Assembly: GCA_018262095.1 (NCBI GenBank)
Contig: JAGTRW010000004.1
Location: 152,785 to 216,784 of the forward strand
Length of the DNA stretch: 64,000 nt
DNA from: Pseudomonadota bacterium
GTDB lineage: Bacteria > Pseudomonadota > Gammaproteobacteria > Burkholderiales > Rhodocyclaceae
Direction of reading: 5' to 3'
Within the stretch, counting starts at the first letter, position 1. Every line of letters starts with the position of its first letter. The notes beneath the pieces are model-generated. The model did not search any database. It saw only the letters and a program-made list of their open reading frames with translations, and was not told where the DNA came from. Positions 1-10,693 of the stretch are shown piece after piece. Position numbers and translations under genes: made by a program.

Positions 1-1438
<1,438 letters not shown>

Positions 1439-1450
1439 GTCGAATGCTAT

Positions 1451-1483
1451 CCGTGCCCGATGGTTCGGGCACGGGTTTGTTTT
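1451..1483 (+). terminator. Rho-independent terminator of htpG
   Basis: Perfect 10-bp stem (1451-1460 with 1465-1474) around a TGGT tetraloop. It is followed on the + strand by GTTTGTTTT, a T-rich tail. It lies directly after the htpG stop codon and between convergent genes. Confidence 0.85.
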
Positions 1484-1536
1484 GAAGTGTCGGGCACTGG
1501 CCCAAGCGGCTATGAATCAGCTCTGGTGCGCTGAAA

Positions 1537-2193
1537 TCAGGCTTGGAGCTGGCGCTGCTTCTGCCTCAGAGGTTCGATTTCCTGCTCAATAATTTCCATC
1601 AGGCTGCGCGCGGTAAGCGGCGGCAGCATCGCCTCCGGGGCGGCGGGGCCCGACCAGCTACCCGTCGCGACGAAGTCGGAGTACGAGATTTTTCCATTCA
1701 CCGCGCGAGCGATCTCGGCCAGACGTTCTTGCGGGCTCAGCGTGGTATCGCTGAGGCCGGGGATCGACGACGATAGTTCGTAAGCCCCGCTGTCGAGTAC
1801 GGTCGCCACCAGTTGTCCGTTGACGAAAACCTGGCCGACCGGCTGGTATTGGTGCGACTGGGCATAGTTGAAGTTGGCCTGCTCGCGGGCCGCGACCTGC
1901 TGGTCATGAAGCTTGATTTCGGCAATCTGGGCGTCGGTCATCTTTACGGCGACGAGCGCTTTTCCGGATATTTCGACCATGTCGCTGATGCGATAGACCG
2001 GTCCGCTGACGCGATAAACGTCGGTTGCCGTGCCGGCGGCGCTCTCGTCAGTAGCAAGGCGCTGCCTGGCTTCTTCGGACAGGCTGACCTGGTCGGCATC
2101 GCTTTCCGGCGCCCCGGCAATTTTTTCCTGCTGCCTGGGGCGGAAATTGCCGATGGACGACGCCGCAAGCGATGTGTTGATCATGCTAATCAT
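1537..2193 (-). CDS. Hypothetical protein, 218 aa
   Basis: Function not recognised. The product is hydrophilic and has no convincing signal peptide or membrane segment. The N-terminal 45 residues look disordered and include a VSLSEEARQ stretch. A mixed central region around residues 65-115 is rich in Ala, Gln and Val (VKMTDAQIAEIKLHDQQVAAREQ). The C-terminus is a charged helix ending in Gln/Arg (EPLRQKQRQLQA). The start is supported by GAGG seven bases upstream of ATG. The gene stands alone, convergent with htpG. It may be a secreted or surface-associated regulatory protein, but nothing in the sequence proves that. Confidence 0.7.
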   Translation of the reverse strand: MISMINTSLAASSIGNFRPRQQEKIAGAPESDADQVSLSEEARQRLATDESAAGTATDVYRVSGPVYRISDMVEISGKALVAVKMTDAQIAEIKLHDQQVAAREQANFNYAQSHQYQPVGQVFVNGQLVATVLDSGAYELSSSIPGLSDTTLSPQERLAEIARAVNGKISYSDFVATGSWSGPAAPEAMLPPLTARSLMEIIEQEIEPLRQKQRQLQA

Positions 2194-2282
2194 GGACTTG
2201 CCTCATGCTTGTGGTTAATGGCAAAAGGCATAAAGCAAGCCGTGTTCCACCCCGTGCGCGCTGGCGCCATACCGGCGAGCGG

Positions 2283-2918
2283 TTACGCCTGATCGGTCAA
2301 GGCGCGCAGTTCGGCGCGTAGTTCGCTGACTTCCTGCTCGAGCCGTTCGACTCGCGCCAGCAGCGCGTTTCCCTGATGATCGTCAGTGCCTGTCGTTTCG
2401 GCGGGCGCATCGCCGCACAGCAGGTGAACCCAGCGCTGTTCGCGCGATCCGGCTTGCTTGGGCAGTTTGCGCGCCAGCGCGCCGCTGCTGCGCTCGCCGA
2501 GTTCCTCGAGGTAGGCTTCGACCGACGAGGCGTCGTCGAAGCGGTAGAGCCGCTCGCAATTGGCGCGCAGTTCGCTGACCGTCTGCGCGCCGCGCAGCAT
2601 CAGCACGGCGAGCAGCGCGACGCTGGCCGCCGGCAGCCCGTAGCACTTGCCGAAGTTCTGCGCGTAGCGCAGCACGCGGCCCGATGCGCCGTACGTTTCG
2701 AGCACCAGCAGGCGGCCGCGCAGCTCGTCGAGCGCCGCCTGGATCTCGCTCTCGCCGACGCTCATCACCGGGTCGCGCGAACTCTTCTGATTGCAACCGG
2801 CGGTGAGGCTGTTGAGCGTCAGCGGGTAGGTATCAGGCGTCGTCTTTTCCTTCTCGACCAGCACGCCAAGCAGTCGTGCTTCGAGTCGTGTCAGTGGGGG
2901 CAGGGCTGCAGGGCTCAT
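2283..2918 (-). CDS. YceH-family protein (DUF480)
   Basis: 211-residue member of the DUF480/UPF0502 family, whose two winged-helix folds are known from structures but whose cellular role is not settled. Family signatures are LTRLEARLLGVLVEKE at the N-terminus, the YPLTLNSLTAGCNQKSSRDPV block (about residues 32-52) and LMLRGAQTVSELR in the second winged helix. The C-terminal 40 residues form a predicted coiled coil (LLARVERLEQEVSELRAELR). The start overlaps the stop of the upstream methyltransferase gene by four bases (ATGA, 2915-2918), so the two are probably translationally coupled. Confidence 0.93.
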   Translation of the reverse strand: MSPAALPPLTRLEARLLGVLVEKEKTTPDTYPLTLNSLTAGCNQKSSRDPVMSVGESEIQAALDELRGRLLVLETYGASGRVLRYAQNFGKCYGLPAASVALLAVLMLRGAQTVSELRANCERLYRFDDASSVEAYLEELGERSSGALARKLPKQAGSREQRWVHLLCGDAPAETTGTDDHQGNALLARVERLEQEVSELRAELRALTDQA

Positions 2919-3574
2919 GTGTACTCCGGTGTGGTGGCGGCTTGGACCGCCGCTTTGCGCCAGACGCTGGCGAGCCAGGCTTGCTGTTCGCGCGGCAATC
3001 CGGCGGGACGGTAGTAGTGTTCGAGTTCGACGAAACCAGCGTCGGCGAGGTACGCGCGCCAGTGCGCAAGGTCGTGGAAGACACCGTAGCGCTCGCCGCT
3101 CCAGCCTTCGACGTTGTCGCCGCGCGGATTGGAGCTAAAGAGCACGCCTGCGGGCTTGAGCGCGGCGTGCAGTTGGCGCAGCACGCGCGGCAACTCGCGA
3201 CTCGGCACATGGAACAGCGAGGCGTTGGCGAAGATACCGCAGAAGTAGGCGTCAGGCAGGTCGAGCTTGAGAAAGTCCTGTTGCCATACTTCGCAGCCGG
3301 TCTCGTCGCGCGCCATCTGCGCGAAGCGCTGGGCACCGTCGAGCCCGATCGGTCGATGGCCGAGGCTGGCGAAGGTCTTGAGGTCGCGACCCGGTCCGCA
3401 GCCAAAGTCGAGAATCGTAAACGGCGGCTGACCCGCGATGTGGCGCAGCAGCGCGTCGATGTTCTGCCGCACGTCGTGATTCTTCGTTCCGTCGCGAAAA
3501 TCGTCGGCGCGCTGGTTGTAGTGCGCGAGCGTCTTCGCGGTGATCGCTTCAAGGTGGGGATCGATTTGACTCAT
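2915..3574 (-). CDS. Class I SAM-dependent methyltransferase
   Basis: Predicted cytosolic methyltransferase of 219 residues. The Rossmann motif I is ILDFGCGPGRD (about residue 46), followed by the acidic end of strand 2 (IGLDGAQRF) and a post-I/motif II region (YFCGIFANASLFHVP). This is the methyltransferase type 11/25 pattern. The open frame extends further upstream, but I start at the ATG giving MSQIDPHLEA. That is where homology-like sequence begins, and upstream codons run into the divergent acetyltransferase region. The stop overlaps the yceH-like gene. The substrate is unknown. Confidence 0.88.
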   Translation of the reverse strand: MSQIDPHLEAITAKTLAHYNQRADDFRDGTKNHDVRQNIDALLRHIAGQPPFTILDFGCGPGRDLKTFASLGHRPIGLDGAQRFAQMARDETGCEVWQQDFLKLDLPDAYFCGIFANASLFHVPSRELPRVLRQLHAALKPAGVLFSSNPRGDNVEGWSGERYGVFHDLAHWRAYLADAGFVELEHYYRPAGLPREQQAWLASVWRKAAVQAATTPEYT

Positions 3575-3722
3575 GAGGCTTCTTTCGCCGGGGCATTCCG
3601 GTCCCGATTGTACCTGCTGACCAGCCGATTGCCGCGGGTTGCCTGCCTGGCGTTTGAGACTCGCCAGGGAACCGACGAGGCGGTCGGTGGTCCCCCTAGA
3701 CGTTGCCAATGAAAGCTCGCCA

Positions 3723-4880
3723 ATGAAGCGCTTCACGATTAGCACCCATTCCGCAGCCGAGGAGATTCCGCGCGATGTCTGGGAAAGCGTCAGCCCGCCC
3801 GGCGATCCCTTTCTCAACGCCGATTTTCTGGCGATCCTCGAGCGTCACGGCGCGGCGGGTCGCGCCTGGGGCTGGGCGGCGCGCCATCTGCTCGCCAGCG
3901 ATTCGAGCGGCGTGGTGCGCGGAATCCTGCCGCTTTACCTGCGCGCCAACTCGCACGGCGACTTCATCCACGACTGGTCGTGGGCGTCGGCTTACCAGCA
4001 ACTCGGCAAGGTCTATTACCCGAAGCTGTTGAGCGGCCTGCCGCATACGCCGGCGGCCGGGCCGCGCCTGCTGGTCGCTGCCGGCGTCGCGGCCGAAGAG
4101 GCCGTCGCGGTGCGCCGCGCGCTGATCGACGGCGCGCTGGCGCTGGCCGCTCAATCCGGCGTTTCGTCATGGCACGTCGCCTTTCCCGGCGATGAAGATC
4201 GCGTGGCGTTGCACGACGCCGGTCTGCTGGCCAGCCATAACGTCCAGTTTCACTGGCGCGACAACGGTTGCGGCGACTTCGATGGCTACCTCGCGAGCTT
4301 CGCCGCCGACAAGCGGCGCAAGGTCCGTGCGCAGCGGCGGCGCGTTGCGGATAGCGGACTGACGATCGAGGTGCGCCATGGCGACGAAGTCGATGCGCGC
4401 GAATGGCCTCAATTGCACGCGCTCTACGCCTCGACCTTCGAGAAGTTCAACAACCTGGCGGTGCTCTCTGCCGCGTGTCTGGCCGATCTGGCGCGGGTAC
4501 TGGGAAGGCGGATGGTGCTCTTCATCGCGCGCGACGGTGCTGAGCCGGTCGCGCTATCGCTCTGCTTTCGCAGCGACGAAGCGCTTTATGGACGTTACTG
4601 GGGTTGCCATGGTCACTATCACAGCCTGCATTTCGAACTGTGCTTCTACCAGGGCATCGCCTACTGCCTGCGCGAGGGACTGCGGCGCTTCGAACCCGGC
4701 GCCGGCGGCGAGCACAAGATCGCTCGCGGTTTCACGCCGACCATGGTTTCTTCAGCGCACTTTATCGCCGACCCGGCGATGCGTGAACTGATCGGCGAGC
4801 ATCTCGAGCGGCAGGTCGACGCCGTCGCGGCGTACCGCGACGAGGCGAGCGACCATCTGCCGTTCCGCGGCGACTTGTGA
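3723..4880 (+). CDS. GNAT-fold N-acyltransferase of the peptidogalycan/DUF482 family
   Basis: 385-residue protein of the PF04339-type family (formerly DUF482), which adopts the FemAB/GNAT fold. Visible signatures are NADFLAILERHGA near the N-terminus, the repeated Trp-rich strand HDWSWASAY (about 92-100), the basic KRRKVRAQRRRV helix (about 204-216) and the C-terminal FEPGAGGEHKIARGF block (about 323-338), which is characteristic of the family. The ATG at 3723 is preferred because the upstream codons have no family similarity. An out-of-frame ATG lies 14 bases before it. It is divergent from the methyltransferase gene. The acceptor substrate is not known. Confidence 0.88.
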   Translation: MKRFTISTHSAAEEIPRDVWESVSPPGDPFLNADFLAILERHGAAGRAWGWAARHLLASDSSGVVRGILPLYLRANSHGDFIHDWSWASAYQQLGKVYYPKLLSGLPHTPAAGPRLLVAAGVAAEEAVAVRRALIDGALALAAQSGVSSWHVAFPGDEDRVALHDAGLLASHNVQFHWRDNGCGDFDGYLASFAADKRRKVRAQRRRVADSGLTIEVRHGDEVDAREWPQLHALYASTFEKFNNLAVLSAACLADLARVLGRRMVLFIARDGAEPVALSLCFRSDEALYGRYWGCHGHYHSLHFELCFYQGIAYCLREGLRRFEPGAGGEHKIARGFTPTMVSSAHFIADPAMRELIGEHLERQVDAVAAYRDEASDHLPFRGDL

Positions 4881-4884
4881 ACGC

Positions 4885-5256
4885 CTATTTCTTCGTGGTG
4901 AGATTGTCGCGCAGGCACTGACGGTAATCGGGCTCGGGCAGGTTCTTGCAGAGCTCGTGGGTCTTGCGGTGTTGCTCGCAGCGTGTCGGGTCGGCGCTGC
5001 TGCTACAGCTCGGTGCCGCCGTTTTCTTCGGTTTGCACGATTTTTTCGGCTGGCCCGACGCGGTTTTTCCGCATTTGGCCGGTGGCGTGCTCGGGCTCGC
5101 TTTGGCCTGCTCGGGCGGCGACACGGCGACCACCGCCGGTGGTGGCGGCGGCGCCAAGCCCGGAGCGCCGGGAACGCCGGCCGGGCCTTGTTGCGCGATG
5201 ACCGGTGTGGCGATCAGCGCGGCGGCCAGTGAAACAACAAAAAACAGGGTTTTCAT
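4885..5256 (-). CDS. Secreted Pro/Lys-rich hypothetical protein
   Basis: Short exported protein of 123 residues. A clear Sec signal peptide (MKTLFFVVSLAAALIATPVIA, cleaved before QQGPAG) leads into a low-complexity Gly/Pro segment and a Lys/Ser/Cys-rich region (GQPKKSCKPKKT). A C-terminal part carries several cysteines spaced like a small disulphide domain (CSSSADPTRCEQHRK, CKNLPEPDYRQC). The start is set by the signal peptide and by GAGG upstream of ATG 5256. Its 3' end is four bases from the convergent acyltransferase stop. No function is assigned. Confidence 0.75.
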   Translation of the reverse strand: MKTLFFVVSLAAALIATPVIAQQGPAGVPGAPGLAPPPPPAVVAVSPPEQAKASPSTPPAKCGKTASGQPKKSCKPKKTAAPSCSSSADPTRCEQHRKTHELCKNLPEPDYRQCLRDNLTTKK

Positions 5257-5464
5257 CGGGGATTCCTCAATAGCTATGCGGCCCGGCGACACGGGGCCGT
5301 ACATCGATGAGCGATTGTAGCCGCTCCAAAACAAACCAAGGGAATAAAAACGGCCGGCACGTGACGCTTGAGTGTTTTTTTGCGCTGCCCTGGTCGCGAC
5401 TTAAGCCGTGCGGCTACCCTTGTGCCGCCGGTGTCGGGTATAGTCTGCGAATCACCCCATTGGA

Positions 5465-7267
5465 ATGTTGTCCATGCCCGATCAGACGGCGAACATTGTT
5501 GCCGACCACCGACTGACGCTCGCCGAAGTCCTCGGTTTGCTGGTCGCCGACGGGCTGGTCGGCAAGAGCGAGGCCGATACGCTGGTTGCCGAGAGCCGCT
5601 TGAAGCGACTCGTTGCGCATCCGCTCTTGATCATCGCCGACCAGAAGTGGAAATCGCTGTTGCCGCCACATCGCGCGCTGGCGCTCGACGATCTTGGCGA
5701 GTGGCTGGCCGACAAGGTCGGGCTCGACTATTACCACATCGATCCGCTCAAGATCGACTTCACCGCGGTGACCGAAGTGATGTCGAGCGCTTACGCCACG
5801 CGCTTTGGCATTCTGCCGGTGCAGGTCACGCCGCGTGAACTCGTGGTGGCGACCATGGAACCCTATTTGCGCGACTGGGAAGTCGAGATTCGGCCGATCG
5901 TCAAAAGGGCGATTCGCCGGGTTTTCGCGAGTCCCATCGACATCGCGCGCTATCTGGTCGAGTTCTACAACCTGGCGCGTTCGGTCAAGACCGCGACCAA
6001 GCTGGGCGGGCAAAGCGCGGGGCTGTCGTCGTTCGAACAACTCGTCGAACTCGGGCGAACCAATCGCCAGTTCGACGCCAACGACCAGCACATCGTCAAC
6101 ATCGTCGACTGGCTCTGGCAGTATGCCTTCGAGCAGCGCGCCAGCGACATTCACATCGAGCCGCGGCGCGAGATCGGCATCGTCCGTTTTCGCATCGACG
6201 GCGTGCTGCATCAGGTCTACCAGATCCCGATGAGCGTGATGGCGGCGATGGTCAGCCGCATCAAGATCCTCGGTCGCATGGACCTGGTCGAGAAGCGTCG
6301 GCCGCAGGACGGGCGGATCAAGACGCGAACCGCCGATGGGCAGGAGGCCGAATTGCGCTTGTCGACGCTGCCGACGGCGTTTGGCGAAAAGCTGGTGATG
6401 CGCATCTTCGACCCCGAGGTGCTGGTGCGCAATTTCACTGACCTCGGATTTTCCGAAGACGATCAGGCGCGCTGGAAACAGATGTCGGAAAGCCCCAACG
6501 GAATCATTCTGGTGACCGGGCCGACCGGTTCGGGAAAGACGACGACGCTCTACTCGACGCTCAAGCAGCTGGCGACGCCGGCAGTCAACGTGTGTACCAT
6601 CGAGGACCCGATCGAAATGGTCGAGCCGGCGTTCAATCAGATGCAGGTGCAGAACGTCATCGACCTCGATTTCGCGCAGGGCGTACGCGCCTTGATGCGG
6701 CAGGACCCGGACATCATCATGGTCGGCGAAATCCGCGATCTGGAGACCGCCGAAGTGACGATCCAGGCGGCGCTGACCGGTCACCTGGTGCTGTCGACGC
6801 TGCATACCAACGACTCGCCGGCGGCAGTGACGCGGCTGCTCGACTTGGGCGTTCCGCCCTACCTGATCAGCGCCACGGTGCTTGGCGTCATGGCGCAGCG
6901 CCTGGTTCGCGTGCTCTGTCCGAGCTGCAAGAAGGCGATTGCGGCGAACACCGAGGATGAGGCGATGTGGGATCGCCTGGTGGCGCCGTGGAAAGCCAAT
7001 CGTCCGGCGCAGTTCTTCCATCCGGTCGGTTGCCTCGATTGCCGCATGACCGGTTATCGCGGTCGGGTCGGACTCTACGAAATCCTGATGCTGTCGCCGG
7101 ACATGAAGCAGGCGATCTCCGACAACGCCGATGTCGCCAAGATTCGCGATCTGGCGTACCGAGAGGGAATGAAGCCGCTGCGTATTTCCGGCGCCATGAA
7201 GGTGGCGGCGGGCGTTACCACGCTGGCCGAAGTCTTCAAGGTTGCGCCGCCGTCCGAGCGCGCCTGA
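5465..7267 (+). CDS. GspE/PilB-family secretion or pilus assembly ATPase
   Basis: 600-residue AAA-like hexameric ATPase of the type II secretion/type IV pilus family. Landmarks are the N2 domain with ASDIHIEP (about 222), an Asp box near VEKRRPQDGRIK, the Walker A motif GPTGSGKTTT at 352-361, the Walker B-type DIIMVGEIRD at about 417, a His box TGHLVLSTLHTND, and a tetracysteine zinc site (CPSCKK near 485 and CLDCR near 523). The N-terminal 150 residues resemble the GspE N1 region. It may start at ATG 5465 or ATG 5474. No pseudopilin, GspF or secretin gene is next to it, so this is an orphan locus and T2SS versus T4P cannot be decided here. Confidence 0.93.
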   Translation: MLSMPDQTANIVADHRLTLAEVLGLLVADGLVGKSEADTLVAESRLKRLVAHPLLIIADQKWKSLLPPHRALALDDLGEWLADKVGLDYYHIDPLKIDFTAVTEVMSSAYATRFGILPVQVTPRELVVATMEPYLRDWEVEIRPIVKRAIRRVFASPIDIARYLVEFYNLARSVKTATKLGGQSAGLSSFEQLVELGRTNRQFDANDQHIVNIVDWLWQYAFEQRASDIHIEPRREIGIVRFRIDGVLHQVYQIPMSVMAAMVSRIKILGRMDLVEKRRPQDGRIKTRTADGQEAELRLSTLPTAFGEKLVMRIFDPEVLVRNFTDLGFSEDDQARWKQMSESPNGIILVTGPTGSGKTTTLYSTLKQLATPAVNVCTIEDPIEMVEPAFNQMQVQNVIDLDFAQGVRALMRQDPDIIMVGEIRDLETAEVTIQAALTGHLVLSTLHTNDSPAAVTRLLDLGVPPYLISATVLGVMAQRLVRVLCPSCKKAIAANTEDEAMWDRLVAPWKANRPAQFFHPVGCLDCRMTGYRGRVGLYEILMLSPDMKQAISDNADVAKIRDLAYREGMKPLRISGAMKVAAGVTTLAEVFKVAPPSERA

Positions 7268-7296
7268 CCAGGCCGTCCGGCAGCATCTTTAGGAAA

Positions 7297-7325
7297 TTGG
7301 CCAAGCGCGTGTAATATGGTATAGA
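7297..7325 (+). promoter_or_regulatory. Candidate sigma70 promoter for the PAS/GGDEF gene
   Basis: TTGGCC (7297-7302), a 17-base spacer and TATAGA (7320-7325), about 95 bases upstream of the start codon, in an AT-rich island within GC-rich sequence. Pattern match only. Confidence 0.45.
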
Positions 7326-7419
7326 TAACTAATTATTAAAGTTATTGTGATCTAAAGCGCGGCGTTTTCAGCGGCCTGGTGCGTTGGAAATCGCGGTTTC
7401 CGGTCAGGAAGGGACGCTC

Positions 7420-10400
7420 ATGACCCTGTCCAACAATAAGCGCGATCCGCGGCTGCGTGCGGCCGCCGAGGCGAAGCTCGCGCGTTCGCCGAAGGCTGAC
7501 GCGCCAAAGCTTCCGCTCAGGGCGTTGCTGCACGAGTTGCAGGTGCATGAGATCCAGCTTGAAATGCAGAACGACGCCTTGCGGCGCGCGCAGATTGCCG
7601 TCGAGGAGTCGCGCGACCGTTATGTCGACCTCTATGAATTCGCTCCGGTCGGTTATTTGACGCTGACGCCTGCGGGGCAGATGGCGCAGCTCAACCTCAC
7701 TGCCGCCCGGCTGCTCGGTCGGGCGCGCAAGGATTTGCAGGGCAAGCGCTTCGCGCTGTTCGTCGTCGAGGCCGACCAGGATCGCTGGGAGCGGCTTTTT
7801 CAGCACGTCAAGGAGAGCAGCGAGCAAGGTACGACTGAAGTGGCCTTGACGCGTGGCGACGGCGCGGCTTTCTATGCTCAGCTCGACTGCGTTCTGGCGA
7901 AAGAGAACGGCGCGGCGGATGGCTCGTCGCCCGAAGGTCGCGCGGTGCACATTGCGCTGATCGACGTCAGCGCGCGCAAGCAGGCCGAGAGAGCACTGTT
8001 CGACAGCCACGAAACCTTGTGCAGCATCCTGGCGACGACGCGGGACGGCTACTGGCAGGCTGATTCGCTAGGCACGCTGATCGACGTCAATGCGGTCTAT
8101 GTCGAGCAGTCCGGTTACTCGCGCAGCGAACTGCTCGGCATGCGGATCTGCGATCTGGAAACGCCGCAGAGCGCCAGCGAAACGGAAAAACACCTCAGCC
8201 GCATCGTCAAGGCAGGCAGCGGTCAGTTCGAATCGACGCACCGGCGCCGCGACGGCTCGATCTGGTACGCCGAACTCTCAGTCACTTACCGCGCAGTCGA
8301 AGGTGGCGAGTTTTTCTTTTTTGTTCGCGACATTTCCGAGCGCAAGCGCGCGGCCGAGACCCTGCGCGAGCAGAAGGAGTTCTTTTTGCTGATCGCCGAG
8401 AACATCGGCGATTTCATCGCCGTTCTCGACCTCAAGGGGCGGCGTCTTTATAACAGTCCCTCGTACCAGCAATTTTTCGGCGACAACCGCGACCTGCGCG
8501 GCAGCGATTCATTCGCCGAGATCCATCCTGACGATCAGCAACGCGTCAAGCGGGTCTTTCGTGAGACGGTGGAAACCGGCGTCGGGCACCAGCTCGTTTA
8601 TCGCTTCGTTCGCGCTGACGGCAGCGTGCGCGAGATGGAATCGCGCGGCAACGTGATCCGCGATGGTCAAGGCAAGATTACTCGCGTCGTCGTCGTGTCT
8701 CGCGACGTCACCGAGCGCAAGCTCGCTGAAAAGGCCTTGAAGGAAAGCGAAGCCTTCAAGAACATCATCCTCAATTCAGTCGCCGCAGAAATCGCCGTGC
8801 TCGATACCCGCGGCGTCATTCAGGCGGTCAATCAGCGCTGGCGGCTTTTTGCGCTGGAAAATGGCGTCGGGCCCGGTCATGCCGTGGCCGACGCCGACGT
8901 CGGCAGCAGTTACCTCGACGTCTGTGGCGCCGGCTGGTCTGCACCGGCGGCCAGCGACGCGCGCGACGGCATTCAGGCCGTTCTCGACGGTCGGCTGCCG
9001 AGTTTCAGCCTTGAATACCCCTGTCATTTCCCGCAGCAGCAGCGCTGGTTTTCGATGATCGTCACCCCGCTCGGCGAAAACCTGCAGCACGGGGTCACCA
9101 TCACCCATACGGAAATTACGGCGCTCAAGCAAGCCGAGCAATACGAACAGTTTCGCAGCCGCATTCTGGAGCTGCTGGCCAGCAACAAGCCCTTGCCGCT
9201 CATCCTTGAAGCGCTGGTGCGCGGCGTCGAACAACTGCAGCCGTCGATGCTGTGCAGCATCCTGCTGCTCGATAGCGCGGGTCAGCATCTGGTTCTCGGG
9301 GTGGCGCCCAGCCTGCCCGATTTTTTCCAGGCCGCGATCGACGGCGAGAAAATCGGCATCGGTGTCGGTTCCTGCGGAACGGCGGCGTATACCGGCGAGC
9401 GCGTGATCGTCGAGGACATCGCGACGCATCCGTTCTGGGGCGGCTACCGCGAACTGGCGGCGCGCGCCGGTCTTGGCGCTTGCTGGTCGCAGCCGATCCG
9501 CGCCTCGAGCGATCAGGTGCTCGGCACCTTTGCCATCTATCATCGCTGCGCGCGCTCGCCGACCTCGTCCGATATCGCGATCATCGAGCAGTCGGCGCGG
9601 CTGGCGAGCATCGCCATCGAGCGGAATCTGGCTGCCGAAAAGCTCAGGGAGAGCGAAGCGCACTACCGTTTGCTCACCGAGGAAGTCGCCGACGTCGTCT
9701 GGAAGCAGGATGGCGAGGGCCTATTCACCTATATCAGCCCGGCCGACGAACGGCTGCGCGGATTTAGCGCCGACGAAGTTATCGGCCATCGTCTTGCCGA
9801 ATTCCTGACCGCCGAGGGGATCGACGCGGTCGGCGAACGCGATCGTCGCTGGCAGGAATGCGAGCGGCGCGGGATCCACGCCGGCGCATCGACGATCGAA
9901 CTGCAGCAGCGCTGCAAGGACGGGCGGTTGATCTGGGTCGAAATCCTGTCCACCCCCGAGCGTGACGCGAACGGCGCGATCACCGGCTATCACGGGATCA
10001 GCCGCGATATCACCGAACGCCGTCAGATGGAAGAACAGGTGCGTCAACTGGCGTTCTATGACCCGCTGACCAAATTGCCCAACCGTCGTCTGCTGCGCGA
10101 CCGGTTGACGCTGACCATGGCAGCGAGCGCGCGCAACGGTCTTTATGGCGCGGTGATGTTCCTTGATCTGGACAACTTCAAGCCGCTCAACGACTCGCAC
10201 GGGCACGAAGCGGGCGATTTGCTGTTGGTCGAAGTCGCCGACCGCATGAAAAACTGCGTGCGCGAGATGGATACCGTAGCGCGCGTCGGCGGTGACGAGT
10301 TTGTGGTGATGATCAGTGAGCTCAACGTCGACCACGCCGAGTCGATGGTGCAGGCCAGCCTGATCGCCGAGAAAATTCGCCTGGCGCTGGCGCAGCCCTA

Positions 10401-10593
10401 TCGGCTGTCGCTCAAGCACGAAGGGAGCGCCGAAGTATTGGTCGAGCACCAGTGCTCGGCGAGCATCGGCGTGGTCCTGTTCAACAATCATCAAGTCAGC
10501 CAGGACGACATCCTCAACCGCGCCGATACGGCAATGTATCAAGCCAAAGAGTGCGGGCGCAATCTGATTCGTTTTTTTGCCGCCAAAGCCTGA
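7420..10593 (+). CDS. Multi-PAS/GAF sensory diguanylate cyclase
   Basis: 1057-residue protein predicted to make cyclic di-GMP. It has no clear membrane segment. Order: an N-terminal helical dimerisation segment (LLHELQVHEIQLEMQNDALRR, about 37-57), about four PAS/PAC modules (residues 60-570), a GAF domain (about 590-735), another PAS (about 745-865) and a C-terminal GGDEF domain. The GGDEF motif is intact (RVGGDEFVVM). An RxxD product-inhibition site (REMD) sits five residues before it, so feedback control is likely. No EAL domain is present. ATG 7420 is chosen because AGGAAGGG lies seven bases upstream. The N-terminal helix and the PAS starting REQKEFF are shared with the GGDEF protein at 46751-48652, so the two are paralogues. 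Confidence 0.93.
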   Translation: MTLSNNKRDPRLRAAAEAKLARSPKADAPKLPLRALLHELQVHEIQLEMQNDALRRAQIAVEESRDRYVDLYEFAPVGYLTLTPAGQMAQLNLTAARLLGRARKDLQGKRFALFVVEADQDRWERLFQHVKESSEQGTTEVALTRGDGAAFYAQLDCVLAKENGAADGSSPEGRAVHIALIDVSARKQAERALFDSHETLCSILATTRDGYWQADSLGTLIDVNAVYVEQSGYSRSELLGMRICDLETPQSASETEKHLSRIVKAGSGQFESTHRRRDGSIWYAELSVTYRAVEGGEFFFFVRDISERKRAAETLREQKEFFLLIAENIGDFIAVLDLKGRRLYNSPSYQQFFGDNRDLRGSDSFAEIHPDDQQRVKRVFRETVETGVGHQLVYRFVRADGSVREMESRGNVIRDGQGKITRVVVVSRDVTERKLAEKALKESEAFKNIILNSVAAEIAVLDTRGVIQAVNQRWRLFALENGVGPGHAVADADVGSSYLDVCGAGWSAPAASDARDGIQAVLDGRLPSFSLEYPCHFPQQQRWFSMIVTPLGENLQHGVTITHTEITALKQAEQYEQFRSRILELLASNKPLPLILEALVRGVEQLQPSMLCSILLLDSAGQHLVLGVAPSLPDFFQAAIDGEKIGIGVGSCGTAAYTGERVIVEDIATHPFWGGYRELAARAGLGACWSQPIRASSDQVLGTFAIYHRCARSPTSSDIAIIEQSARLASIAIERNLAAEKLRESEAHYRLLTEEVADVVWKQDGEGLFTYISPADERLRGFSADEVIGHRLAEFLTAEGIDAVGERDRRWQECERRGIHAGASTIELQQRCKDGRLIWVEILSTPERDANGAITGYHGISRDITERRQMEEQVRQLAFYDPLTKLPNRRLLRDRLTLTMAASARNGLYGAVMFLDLDNFKPLNDSHGHEAGDLLLVEVADRMKNCVREMDTVARVGGDEFVVMISELNVDHAESMVQASLIAEKIRLALAQPYRLSLKHEGSAEVLVEHQCSASIGVVLFNNHQVSQDDILNRADTAMYQAKECGRNLIRFFAAKA

Positions 10594-10693
10594 GTCGGTG
10601 CCGCCTGCATTCGCCCGTTTTGCCAGGGTGTCCATTGCCTTTAAACGGGTATAGACTTCCCGCCAATGGCTGATACCTTGCGAACTCCAAAAC

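Noticed and set aside
5414..7021. 535-codon open frame antisense to the GspE-type gene
   Set aside because: His/Arg/Asp-rich low-complexity translation; the opposite strand holds an unambiguous ATPase.
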